Positions 6,883-14,529 of a stretch of 25,403 nt of DNA are shown piece by piece. Numbering within the stretch: position 1 is the stretch's first letter; every line of letters starts with the position of its first letter. Location: positions 1-25,403 of IMG/VR virus record IMGVR_UViG_3300022843_000063. One strand, 5' to 3'. The translations under genes were made by a program, and so were the position numbers. The notes under the pieces were generated by a model. It was not told where the DNA came from. It made no database searches and was given only the letters and a program-made list of their open reading frames with translations. Source of the DNA: a virus.

Positions 6883-6911
6883 AACATAAACCGACTCGGA
6901 TCAAATGTCAA
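6883..6911 (-). promoter_or_regulatory. Sigma70-type early promoter for the 188-aa gene and cREC gene
   Basis: On the minus strand, TTGACA (6911-6906), a 17-nt spacer and TATGTT (6888-6883) form the promoter. The spacer contains CCGAGTCGG, a variant of the CCGAATCGG element in the next two minus-strand promoters. Its expected transcription start falls on top of the plus-strand late box at 6873-6880. Confidence 0.75.
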
Positions 6912-6925
6912 CAGGAGTTTTTGAA

Positions 6926-7411
6926 ATGATAACCAACTATCTCTCACCATTAGAATTTAGGGTAAGCATAAAACGACTACCAAATATAGAGTTTTTTGTT
7001 CAAAGAGCAAATATACCAAGTATCAGTGTGCAACCGGTAGAATTGCCAAACCCTTTCAATAAAACATATGTGACACCAGATAAGTTACAGTATTCAAATT
7101 TAGATTTAACATTTATCATTGATGAAGAAATGAATAACTATCTTGAGGTCTACAATTGGATTAGTGATATAGCATTCCCAAGGGATTTTAATGAATTCAA
7201 AAGAATCAATGAATCTACTGATGGGCTAGAATCTGACATTACAATTCAAATCTTAAACAGCCATAAAAATTTAAACCTAGAAGCAAAATTTATTAATTGT
7301 TTTCCTATAAGTATTTCGGATGTTGTTCTTGATACCACGCAGTCGGATTTGACATATACTGAAGCAACTGCAACTTTCCAATATGAGTCATTTTCCATTA
7401 ATAAAATTTGA
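6926..7411 (+). CDS. Tail-tube/baseplate protein of the gp19-like fold, 161 aa
   Basis: The protein has the features of the T4 tail-tube (gp19) superfamily. An N-terminal strand LEFRVSIKRLPNIEFFVQ is followed by RANIPSISVQPVELPNPF (compare the CKATALPAG...VPVGF part of gp19). Then come LTFIIDEEMNNYLEVYNWI, matching the TVTVMNDE...FVDW region, and a last strand set ending TYTEATATFQYESFSI. Its 161 residues match gp19 (163 aa), but the sequence differs enough that it could be a baseplate tube initiator rather than the main tube subunit. ATG at 6926 is chosen because AGGAG (6913-6917) lies 8 nt upstream; an ATG at 6905 would lie in the opposite promoter and has no ribosome binding site. The late promoter agrees with a virion role. 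Confidence 0.75.
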   Translation: MITNYLSPLEFRVSIKRLPNIEFFVQRANIPSISVQPVELPNPFNKTYVTPDKLQYSNLDLTFIIDEEMNNYLEVYNWISDIAFPRDFNEFKRINESTDGLESDITIQILNSHKNLNLEAKFINCFPISISDVVLDTTQSDLTYTEATATFQYESFSINKI

Positions 7412-7452
7412 TTGACATTATAAACACTTAGTAATATAATAAAATTTGATTG
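7399..7452 (+). repeat. 16-bp direct repeat flanking the uvsY promoter
   Basis: TAATAAAATTTGATTG occurs at 7399-7414 and again at 7437-7452, 38 bp apart. The first copy covers the stop codon of the tail gene and the first bases of the -35 box. The second begins inside the -10 box and covers the start of the uvsY leader. Confidence 0.7.
7412..7440 (+). promoter_or_regulatory. Perfect-consensus sigma70 promoter for uvsY-uvsW
   Basis: TTGACA (7412-7417), 17-nt spacer, TATAAT (7435-7440): both hexamers match the bacterial consensus exactly. It separates early recombination genes from the late structural gene just upstream. Confidence 0.85.
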
Positions 7453-7471
7453 TAATGGAGACTATAATAGC

Positions 7472-7915
7472 ATGGCACTAACACTTGAAGAAATAAATGA
7501 AATGTGGTCAATAGATGCTAAAATCAATGAAGTTGATCTTGGCAATGAGGCGCTTAAAATACCAAAATTACACAACAAGTATTATACTATGTATGTAAAA
7601 GAAATACTTCGTGTAAAGAAATATAAATCACAACTAAAAGAACTAGAGATGGCTAAGCATGAATACTATACTGGAACAATGGCCCAAGAAGATCTAAAAG
7701 CCAGAGGCTGGAAACCAAACCCACTTAAAATCATGAAGTCTGAAGTTTCGCGATATATAGATTCAGATAAAGAGGTAATTGAACTAAGTCTTAAGATTGA
7801 CTATTTTGTTCAAACTGCTTCATATTTAGAAGATATTATAAAACAAATAAATACTCGCAACTTTATTTTGAAATCGGCCATAGATTGGGCACGCTTCCAG
7901 GCTGGCGGCACGTAA
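7472..7915 (+). CDS. uvsY: UvsY recombination mediator, 147 aa
   Basis: UvsY loads the phage RecA-like recombinase UvsX onto gp32-coated single-stranded DNA. The protein is close in length to T4 UvsY (137 aa) and shows the same landmarks: a basic helical N-terminal half, EYYTGTM near residue 65 (compare DYYSG in T4), a SDKEVIELSLKIDYFV stretch and the C-terminal RNFILKSAIDWARFQAG (compare RGFAIKHIQDMRAFEAG). GGAG lies upstream of the ATG, at an unusually long spacing of 11 nt. It is transcribed from the consensus promoter at 7412-7440 and is followed after 16 nt by uvsW, its usual functional partner. Confidence 0.9.
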   Translation: MALTLEEINEMWSIDAKINEVDLGNEALKIPKLHNKYYTMYVKEILRVKKYKSQLKELEMAKHEYYTGTMAQEDLKARGWKPNPLKIMKSEVSRYIDSDKEVIELSLKIDYFVQTASYLEDIIKQINTRNFILKSAIDWARFQAGGT

Positions 7916-7931
7916 AACTAAAAGGTATGAT

Positions 7932-9419
7932 ATGAGAGATATAGTAAAGATTGAAAAAGTTGATGCGGTAAATATGCGAGTAACTGCTGATCCAGGTATT
8001 CGCCAAGAACTCATGAATTACTTTGCCTTTAGACCGGAAGGCTATCAGTTCTCTCCAAAATATAAAAGTAGAGTTTGGGATGGATATATCCGCTTATATA
8101 ATCCCATGAAGCCTTACTTGTTGGCTGGTCTTACAGAATATCTTAAAAAGTTCTGTGATGACCGAGACTATGATCTTGAAATAGAAAAAGACTTCAATCC
8201 TACAGAAGAAATACATGATGGATATGTAGAAGAACTCGTAAAAGAAATAGGTGCAAAATTAAAGCCCCGTGATTATCAAATTGAATATGTACTCAATGCA
8301 CTACGATCAAACAGATCACTTTCATTAAGCCCAACAAGTAGTGGCAAAAGTTTTATTCAGTATCTAATTCAACAACACTACTATAATGTATATGGCCACA
8401 GAACTTTAATAATTGTGCCTACAATTGGTCTTGTGCACCAAATGGCAGGCGACTTCATAGACTATGGATGTGATCCAGACACTATCTATAAGATACAAGG
8501 CGGAGTCGACAAAAACACCCGAAAGCAGATCGTCATAAGCACGTGGCAAAGTTTGATAAAGCAACCCAAGGAATGGTTCGATCAATTTCGCGTGATACTT
8601 GGTGATGAATGCCATTTGTTTGCTGCAAAATCGCTTCAGACTATTATGTCCAAGTTAGATGAAGCATATTACCGCCACGGGTTTACTGGTACTATAAGTT
8701 CCGATTCAAAGACACACCGACTTATCTTAGAAGGTGTTTTCGGGCCGATACGCAGATTTGTTACTACAAAGGATCTTATTGATCAAGGAACCGTAGCAAA
8801 CTTCAATGTAAAGGCACTTGTTCTTACCTATGACAAAGAAACAAAAAAAGCCTTTAACCAGGCAATAAAGAAAACTGATAATGCCAAACGTTATCCCGCC
8901 GAACGAGCATTTTTGTTTTCAAATCACAAACGTAATATGTTTATACGAAATCTTGTTTGGTCGCTTGATCAAACAAATAATTTAATTTTGTTTGATCAGA
9001 TTGAAAATCAAGGTGATATACTCAAGCCATTACTAGAAAAAGAAGGCAGAGTACTTCACTATATACACGGCTCTACATCAGGCGATGATAGAGAACGAAT
9101 CAGACATTTAGTGGAAAATGATCCTATCAAACAACACAACATTTTAGCGTCTTCGGGTACCTTTTCTACTGGAGTTAATTTGAAGCGTCTAGATGTAGCT
9201 ATCTTTGTATCAGGCGGCAAGTCTGAAATTCGTACCCTACAATCAATTGGTAGAACATTGCGCAAGGGCAATGGGTCTGACGACGCAACATTATATGATA
9301 TTGCCGATGACCTTTCTGGTGGTTCATTCATCAACTACACGCTGAAGCATTTTAGAACAAGAATTGAAATGTACGCGGCTGAGCAATTCCCATTCAAAAT
9401 TTACAACATTAACCTATAA
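7932..9419 (+). CDS. uvsW: UvsW superfamily 2 helicase, 495 aa
   Basis: UvsW unwinds R-loops and branched DNA, drives fork regression and helps the switch from origin- to recombination-dependent replication. After an N-terminal substrate-binding domain (~1-110, with SRVWDGYIRLYNP) come the SF2 motifs: Q-like KPRDYQ at 111-116, Walker A SPTSSGKS at 133-140, VPTIGLVHQM (Ia), DECH at 225-228, GFTGTI (III), and the C-terminal motifs SGTFSTGVNLKRLD and QSIGRTLRKG. Length fits T4 UvsW (about 500 aa). AAGG lies 6 nt before the ATG. It follows uvsY and ends 187 bases before gene 55. Confidence 0.93.
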   Translation: MRDIVKIEKVDAVNMRVTADPGIRQELMNYFAFRPEGYQFSPKYKSRVWDGYIRLYNPMKPYLLAGLTEYLKKFCDDRDYDLEIEKDFNPTEEIHDGYVEELVKEIGAKLKPRDYQIEYVLNALRSNRSLSLSPTSSGKSFIQYLIQQHYYNVYGHRTLIIVPTIGLVHQMAGDFIDYGCDPDTIYKIQGGVDKNTRKQIVISTWQSLIKQPKEWFDQFRVILGDECHLFAAKSLQTIMSKLDEAYYRHGFTGTISSDSKTHRLILEGVFGPIRRFVTTKDLIDQGTVANFNVKALVLTYDKETKKAFNQAIKKTDNAKRYPAERAFLFSNHKRNMFIRNLVWSLDQTNNLILFDQIENQGDILKPLLEKEGRVLHYIHGSTSGDDRERIRHLVENDPIKQHNILASSGTFSTGVNLKRLDVAIFVSGGKSEIRTLQSIGRTLRKGNGSDDATLYDIADDLSGGSFINYTLKHFRTRIEMYAAEQFPFKIYNINL

Positions 9420-9482
9420 TACACATATCAATATATAGTATTATTATAATCATCTGAATTCCATTATATGAATGATAATTCA

Positions 9483-9510
9483 ATTATAACATACATCTAG
9501 AATTTGTCAA
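9483..9510 (-). promoter_or_regulatory. Strong antisense promoter facing the 3' end of uvsW
   Basis: On the minus strand, TTGACA (9510-9505), 16-nt spacer, TATAAT (9488-9483). Both hexamers are perfect, with a spacer one base short. No credible minus-strand gene lies downstream; transcription would run into uvsW in the antisense direction. The 187-bp gap 9420-9606 otherwise holds only the gene 55 promoter. Confidence 0.55.
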
Positions 9511-9557
9511 CAAAAAAATTCACAAAAAGCCGCTTTTATTTTAAGTGTTTATTTTTG

Positions 9558-9586
9558 TTGACAAATCTTACAGATTGGTATATAGT
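9558..9586 (+). promoter_or_regulatory. Sigma70-type promoter for gene 55-47-46
   Basis: TTGACA (9558-9563), 17-nt spacer ending AGATTGGTA, TATAGT (9581-9586), about 20 nt before the gene 55 ATG. The ATYGGTA element next to the -10 box is shared with four other promoters here. Confidence 0.85.
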
Positions 9587-9606
9587 AAAAGAAAAAGGAT
9601 ATTTAA

Positions 9607-10131
9607 ATGGCTAGAAGAGTAAAAAAGAACTATGTGAACAACCGCGACTTCTTCGAAGCATTGGTTGCTTATCAAAAACTATGTAAAGAAGCTGAGGATT
9701 CTGATGATGAAAAGCCTCGTGTACCTAACTATATTGGTGATTGTATATGGCAGATAGCTACACGTCTTGCTTCTAAACCCAACTTCAGTGGCTACACGTA
9801 CAAAGAAGATATGATCATGGATGGTGTTGAGAACTGTCTGCTTTATATGCACAATTTCAATCCAGAGAAAACCGAAAATCCATTTGCATATTTCACACAG
9901 ATTATTTGGTACGCATTTCTTCGTAGAATTGCAAAGGAAAAGAAACAGATGTATGTGCGTTATAAATCATCACAGTCATTAATTGCAAACGGTGGGACGT
10001 ACGACGGTGATGATATATCACTGAATCTTAATACAGATGTCGACTATATCAATAAATTCATTCAAGACTATGAAGATAAATTGTTCAAAAAGAAAGTTGT
10101 ATTGGAAGAAGATTCTAAAGGTGACGAATGA
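9607..10131 (+). CDS. 55: gp55, late-transcription sigma factor, 174 aa
   Basis: gp55 is a minimal sigma-family protein that directs host RNA polymerase to TATAAATA late promoters with help from the gp45 clamp. The protein is basic at the N-terminus (MARRVKKNYVNNRDF) and shows the region-2-like core IGDCIWQIATRLASKPNFSG...DMIMDGVENCLLYMHNFNP...NPFAYFTQIIWYAFLRRIAKEKKQ (residues ~45-125), matching T4 gp55 in order and length (185 aa). The acidic C-terminus would hold the clamp-binding tail. An AAAGGA site precedes the ATG. It overlaps gene 47 by 4 bases. The TATAAATA boxes at 3837, 6873, 14493 and 21111 are its expected targets. Confidence 0.93.
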   Translation: MARRVKKNYVNNRDFFEALVAYQKLCKEAEDSDDEKPRVPNYIGDCIWQIATRLASKPNFSGYTYKEDMIMDGVENCLLYMHNFNPEKTENPFAYFTQIIWYAFLRRIAKEKKQMYVRYKSSQSLIANGGTYDGDDISLNLNTDVDYINKFIQDYEDKLFKKKVVLEEDSKGDE

Positions 10132-11189
10132 GAATAGCACTACTTTGTGACACACATCTTGGTGCGCGCGGGGACTCAAAAGTATTTCTAGAACACCAAG
10201 CTAACTTTTTCACAAATCAATTCTTTCCTTATCTTGCTGAGCATAAGATAGATACAGTACTTCATCTTGGGGATGTTTTTGACCGCAGAAAGTATATCAA
10301 TTTCTATACATTGAAACGATCCAAAGAATTCTTTTTTGATGTACTCAGAAATCAAAAGATTCAGATGCACACTATTCTTGGTAATCATGACACAGCATAT
10401 ACCACAACAAATGAAGTAAACTCAGTTTCTCTACTTTTAAAAGAATATGATAACATCATAGTATATGAAAACGAGCCTGTTGAACTTGAATTTGGTTCCA
10501 CGAAAATCATGATGTGCCCTTGGCTGGTAAGAGAGACAACTGAGCTATCGCTTAAGAAAATGAATGAATCGACAGCACACATCCTCTGTGGGCATTTTGA
10601 TCTCAAGGGATTTGAAATGATGAAAGGTGTTGTCAGCGACCACGGCTTTGACTATAAACAGTTTGATCACTTTGAAGCTGTGTATTCTGGGCATTATCAT
10701 CATCAGTCGCAGTATGGAAATGTCAAGTATCTAGGCGCGCAGTACGAGATGAACTGGTCTGATTATGCGTGCAAAAAGGGCTTTCATGTGCTAGATACCG
10801 AAACAAGAGAGTTAACATTTGTTGAAAATTGTGATAGAATATATCATAAGATTGATTATGATGATAAAGATCTAGCTATAGATGATATAGCAGCATTAGA
10901 TACTTCAATGCTGAAAGACTGCTACATCAAAGTGATTGTTAAGAACAGATCCAACCCCTATCTATATGACATGTTTCTTAACCGTCTCAATGAATGTGGT
11001 GCTGCTGATATTAAATCAGTAGAAGATACTCTGAATCTTTCTGGCGCTGGTCTTGATGAGTTAATGGAAGAAGCAAAGGATACTAAAGATATACTTCATT
11101 CATATATTGACTCAGTCGAAACAAATATAGATAAAAAACGAATTAAAAGTGTTGTTGATGAACTTTATATAGAGGCAATGAATCTTTAA
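10128..11189 (+). CDS. 47: gp47, recombination nuclease subunit (Mre11/SbcD family), 353 aa
   Basis: gp47 is the calcineurin-like phosphoesterase of the gp46/gp47 exonuclease that resects DNA ends for recombination-dependent replication and degrades host DNA. The metallophosphatase motifs are all present in order: CDTHLG (7-12), LHLGDVFDRR (~45-54), ILGNHD (~84-89), ILCGHFD and SGHYHHQ. Length matches T4 gp47 (339 aa). Start and stop are shared with neighbours: ATGA overlap with gene 55, and its TAA overlaps the gene 46 ATG by one base, so the three genes form one coupled unit. Confidence 0.95.
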   Translation: MRIALLCDTHLGARGDSKVFLEHQANFFTNQFFPYLAEHKIDTVLHLGDVFDRRKYINFYTLKRSKEFFFDVLRNQKIQMHTILGNHDTAYTTTNEVNSVSLLLKEYDNIIVYENEPVELEFGSTKIMMCPWLVRETTELSLKKMNESTAHILCGHFDLKGFEMMKGVVSDHGFDYKQFDHFEAVYSGHYHHQSQYGNVKYLGAQYEMNWSDYACKKGFHVLDTETRELTFVENCDRIYHKIDYDDKDLAIDDIAALDTSMLKDCYIKVIVKNRSNPYLYDMFLNRLNECGAADIKSVEDTLNLSGAGLDELMEEAKDTKDILHSYIDSVETNIDKKRIKSVVDELYIEAMNL

Positions 11190-12901
11190 TGCATATACAA
11201 TTTACTAAAGTACGATACAAAAATATAATGTCGGTTGGTAACAACTTTATTGAGCTGGAATTAGATAAGTATAAAACTTCCCTGACTTCTGGGCAAAACG
11301 GAGCTGGTAAATCCACCTTTATTGAAGCTATTGTGTATGCTCTATTCAATAAACCTTTCCGCAAAATTAATAAACCGCAATTGGTAAATAGCGTGAACGG
11401 TAAGGAACTACTTGTTGAGCTCGAGTTTACTATCGGCTCTGATAAGTATGTGATCCGCCGTGGCATGAAACCTGGTATTTTTGAGATCTGGAAAAACAAA
11501 GATCTCTTGAATAAAGATGCAGCATCTAAAGATTATCAACTTTATCTAGAACAAAATATTCTTAAGATGAGTTTTAAATCGTTCTCGCAGATTGTAATTC
11601 TTGGTAGTGCTACATATGTTCCTTTTATGGAACTACCAACTGGACAACGCAGAGAAATCATTGAAGATCTATTGGACATACAAGTATTTAGCACGATGAA
11701 TACTTTGCTTAAGGAACGAATCAGTGAAAATAAAGCACTTATAACTGAAAATAATTACCAGATTGATTTGGTTCAGACCAAAATAGATTCTGCTAAAGAT
11801 CATAATGAAGAAATTCAACGAATGAAACAAACAGAAGTAGAAAAGATTAAGTCAAAAATATCAAAAAATCTAGTTGAAATTGAAACAGAGCAATCTCATA
11901 CTGAAATGTTTGAAGCGCAGATAACAGAACTAAGTTCCACTATAAATGATAAACAGAAACAAAAGCAACTTCATGAAAAAGTAAAAACTCTTCTTTTGGA
12001 ATTGGAAACAAAAGAGCGAGAATATAAAAAGGAAATTGACTTTTATTCTAAGCATGATAATTGCCCGACATGTAAGCAAGGTATTGATCATGAGTTTAAG
12101 TCTGAAATAGTAACCGAGCGTAATCTCAAATCCTCGGAGATACATACTGGTCTAGAACAATTATCCCAGAAGAAACTAGAGGTAGAAACTAGACTTTCTG
12201 AGATATCAAATATAGAAGATGAAATTCAGAAATTTCATAATAAGGCAAATGAACACCGTCTACAGGTTAAGATAATTATGAATCAATTAAAGGTATATAA
12301 AAAAGAACTAGAAGGTGCCGAAAAAGAGGTAGAAGAAATTGATCAAAGTAAAATACTAGAGTTTAATAAACATTTATCGGAAAAACAAATCGAACAAACT
12401 GAGTTATACGAAAAAAGAGAAACTCTGGGTATTGTTGCTTCTATGCTTAAGGATGGCGGAATTAAGACTAGTATCATTAGAACATACATACCAATTATGA
12501 ATAAACTTATAAATCAGTATCTTTCTGAGTTTGAACTTTTCGTTGACTTTAACCTTGATGAGAATTTTAATGAAACTATTAAGAGTAGATTTAGAGATGC
12601 GTTCTCGTTTGCTTCGTTCTCTGAAGGTGAGAAGATGCGCATAAGTTTGAGTATTATGTTTACATGGAGAGCAATTGCAAAGCTCAGGAACTCAGTATCA
12701 ACTAATTTATTAATAATGGACGAAACTTTAGATTCCGCTTCAGATTCTGCGGGAGTTGAGGCTCTGATCGATATTCTCCATAAGACACATGCCACTGATA
12801 ACATTTTCGTCATTAGTCACCGCGGTGAAACCTTTGGTGAAAAATTTGACAATCACATACGATTTGAAAAAGTCAAGAATTTTACTCAGTTGGTGGCATA
12901 A
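11189..12901 (+). CDS. 46: gp46, recombination ATPase subunit (Rad50/SbcC family), 570 aa
   Basis: gp46 is the SMC-like ATPase partner of gp47. Walker A GQNGAGKST is at 35-43, the zinc hook CPTC at 292-295 between two long coiled-coil arms (~165-290 and ~305-420), the ABC signature FSEGEKMRISLS near 475, and Walker B LLIMDETLD with D511-E512. Length agrees with T4 gp46 (560 aa). It is translated by stop-start coupling from gene 47, and its stop precedes the gene 43 promoter by a few bases. Confidence 0.95.
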   Translation: MHIQFTKVRYKNIMSVGNNFIELELDKYKTSLTSGQNGAGKSTFIEAIVYALFNKPFRKINKPQLVNSVNGKELLVELEFTIGSDKYVIRRGMKPGIFEIWKNKDLLNKDAASKDYQLYLEQNILKMSFKSFSQIVILGSATYVPFMELPTGQRREIIEDLLDIQVFSTMNTLLKERISENKALITENNYQIDLVQTKIDSAKDHNEEIQRMKQTEVEKIKSKISKNLVEIETEQSHTEMFEAQITELSSTINDKQKQKQLHEKVKTLLLELETKEREYKKEIDFYSKHDNCPTCKQGIDHEFKSEIVTERNLKSSEIHTGLEQLSQKKLEVETRLSEISNIEDEIQKFHNKANEHRLQVKIIMNQLKVYKKELEGAEKEVEEIDQSKILEFNKHLSEKQIEQTELYEKRETLGIVASMLKDGGIKTSIIRTYIPIMNKLINQYLSEFELFVDFNLDENFNETIKSRFRDAFSFASFSEGEKMRISLSIMFTWRAIAKLRNSVSTNLLIMDETLDSASDSAGVEALIDILHKTHATDNIFVISHRGETFGEKFDNHIRFEKVKNFTQLVA

Positions 12902-12906
12902 AGTAG

Positions 12907-12935
12907 TTGACTTAACCCTATCCATGGGTTATGGT
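12907..12935 (+). promoter_or_regulatory. Promoter for DNA polymerase 43A with an inverted repeat
   Basis: TTGACT (12907-12912), 17-nt spacer, TATGGT (12930-12935). A perfect 6-bp inverted repeat, TAACCC (12913-12918) and GGGTTA (12926-12931), fills the spacer and reaches the -10 box, which looks like an operator. The hexamers are weaker than in the other promoters, as expected of a regulated site. Confidence 0.6.
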
Positions 12936-12969
12936 GGAACAAATTACATACATTATTGAAAGGAATTTG

Positions 12970-14466
12970 ATGTCTAAATTCTACACATCAGTCGAACGCT
13001 ATGGTAGTAACATATTATGGAGAGGTTATGATAATGGTCGTCGCTTCTCTAAAAAGATAACATTTGAGCCTACACTTTATCAATATGCAAAACAAGAGAC
13101 TAATTTCAAGTCATTGCTCGGTGAAAGATATCTAGCTCCCAAAAAATTTGATAGTATGAACGATGCCAAGGACTTTGTTGAGCGGTATAAAGACGTTCAT
13201 GGGCTTGAAATTTACGGTACCTCTAATTATGTTACACAGTTCATACAGGAACAATATCCTGGTCATATTGACTTTGATATGAGCCAGATTAATATCTTTA
13301 ACTTCGACATTGAGGTTGATATTTCAGAAAAACTTCCAAATATGGAAACAGCCGATAATGAAATTACTTCTATTGCAATCAAATCATCAAAATCAGATAC
13401 ATATCATCTATTAGGTCGCAAGGATTATGATAAAACTATAACTCTGTCAGGTATTGATCCAGATAATATTCAATTTATTAAGTTTGATACTGAATTACAA
13501 CTATTGAGTAGATTTATGCAAATTTGGAAAAATGATTATCCAGATATTGTCACTGGTTGGAATGTAGAATATTTTGATATTCAATATATTGTAACTCGTA
13601 TCATACGTCTCTTCGGTGAAGCCAAGGCTAGAGAATTATCGCCTTGGGGTAATATCCGACAGACAAGCAGAGAGATCTTTAACCGTAAACAATCAACATA
13701 TAATATCTCCGGTGTAACTATTATTGACTATATGGATGCCTTTAAAAAGTTTGGCTATAAATATGGCACTCAGGAATCATATAAACTTGATCATATCGCG
13801 CATACAGTGTTAGGTACTAAGAAACTTGACTATTCACAATATGGCTCACTCACTGAATTGTATAACAAAAATCCACAACTGTATCTTGATTATAATCTTG
13901 TGGATACGCATCTCATTCAACGTATGGAAGAAGAAACCGCTTTGCTGGCACTTGTGCTTACTGTTGCATATGGCGGCGGTGTGAACTATTCTGATGCGTT
14001 TGGTACTGTTGGTATCTGGGAAGCAACATTATATCGTAAGCTTATGGAAAAGTCACTAATCCCACCAGTTAAAAGTAGTCCTGGTGACAAACTAGGGGAA
14101 TTGGTAGGTGGATATGTAAAGGATCCAGTCACAGGTGTTCATCGCTGGGTAGTCTCGTTTGACCTTAACAGTTTGTATCCACACCTAATGTTACAATATA
14201 ATATGTCACCTGAAACATTTGTTGCGGATAAGCGTGCATATGTTTCACAGGACATGGTTCTTAATGACGAGTATCAAAACGATGATAAAGATTATTCAGT
14301 TTGCGCAAATGGTGTACATTTTACTAATAAGAAACTTGGTATCATCCCAGAGATCATTCAAGAATATTATGCAAATCGTTCAGTAATCAAAAAGGAAATG
14401 TTGCGAGTTGAATCTGAAATCGAAGAGATAAAAAAAGAAATACAAAGAAGAAAAAAAATGTTATAA
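12970..14466 (+). CDS. 43A: DNA polymerase part A (gp43A): exonuclease and motif A, 498 aa
   Basis: This is the N-terminal part of a T4-type family B replicative polymerase. The 3'-5' exonuclease has Exo I FDIEVD (D113, E115), Exo II GWNVEYFD (D203) and Exo III YNLVDTHL (Y308, D312). Polymerase motif A is SFDLNSLYPH with catalytic D398. The chain then enters the fingers (EYYANRSVIKKEML) and stops at TAA after a lysine/arginine-rich tail ending RRKKML. Motifs B and C are missing here and lie in 43B beyond the HNH gene. ATG at 12970 is chosen for AAAGGA 7 nt upstream; an ATG at 12931 lies in the -10 box. Split gene 43 (43A/43B) is known in some Aeromonas T4-like phages, and the two chains presumably assemble into one enzyme here. 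Confidence 0.92.
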   Translation: MSKFYTSVERYGSNILWRGYDNGRRFSKKITFEPTLYQYAKQETNFKSLLGERYLAPKKFDSMNDAKDFVERYKDVHGLEIYGTSNYVTQFIQEQYPGHIDFDMSQINIFNFDIEVDISEKLPNMETADNEITSIAIKSSKSDTYHLLGRKDYDKTITLSGIDPDNIQFIKFDTELQLLSRFMQIWKNDYPDIVTGWNVEYFDIQYIVTRIIRLFGEAKARELSPWGNIRQTSREIFNRKQSTYNISGVTIIDYMDAFKKFGYKYGTQESYKLDHIAHTVLGTKKLDYSQYGSLTELYNKNPQLYLDYNLVDTHLIQRMEEETALLALVLTVAYGGGVNYSDAFGTVGIWEATLYRKLMEKSLIPPVKSSPGDKLGELVGGYVKDPVTGVHRWVVSFDLNSLYPHLMLQYNMSPETFVADKRAYVSQDMVLNDEYQNDDKDYSVCANGVHFTNKKLGIIPEIIQEYYANRSVIKKEMLRVESEIEEIKKEIQRRKKML

Positions 14467-14472
14467 TAAACT

Positions 14473-14522
14473 CCTATTATGGTTCTATTGTATATAAATA
14501 CTATTCTACTATACATAATAGG
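14473..14522 (+). promoter_or_regulatory. Hairpin sequestering the HNH gene ribosome binding site, with a late promoter in its loop
   Basis: CCTATTATG (14473-14481) and CATAATAGG (14514-14522) form a perfect 9-bp stem with a 32-nt loop. The 3' arm contains most of the AGGGA ribosome binding site of the HNH gene (ATG at 14530). The loop contains the late box at 14493-14500. RNA read through from the polymerase promoter would fold and hide the site; RNA started at the late promoter lacks the 5' arm. T4 I-TevI and other T4 genes are controlled in this way. Confidence 0.75.
14493..14500 (+). promoter_or_regulatory. T4-type late promoter for the HNH gene
   Basis: TATAAATA followed by CTATT matches the extended T4 late consensus. 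It lies about 30 nt before the HNH gene ATG and inside the loop of the 14473-14522 hairpin. Confidence 0.8.
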
Positions 14523-14529
14523 GAAACAC

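Noticed and set aside
9530-9560. Terminator-like AAAAGCCGCTTTT before the gene 55 promoter
   Set aside because: The stem is only five A-T-rich pairs with a 3-nt loop, too weak to call a terminator.
13756-13763. TATAAATA on the plus strand inside 43A
   Set aside because: It lies within coding sequence (Tyr-Lys-Tyr codons) with no gene start nearby; chance occurrence in AT-rich DNA.
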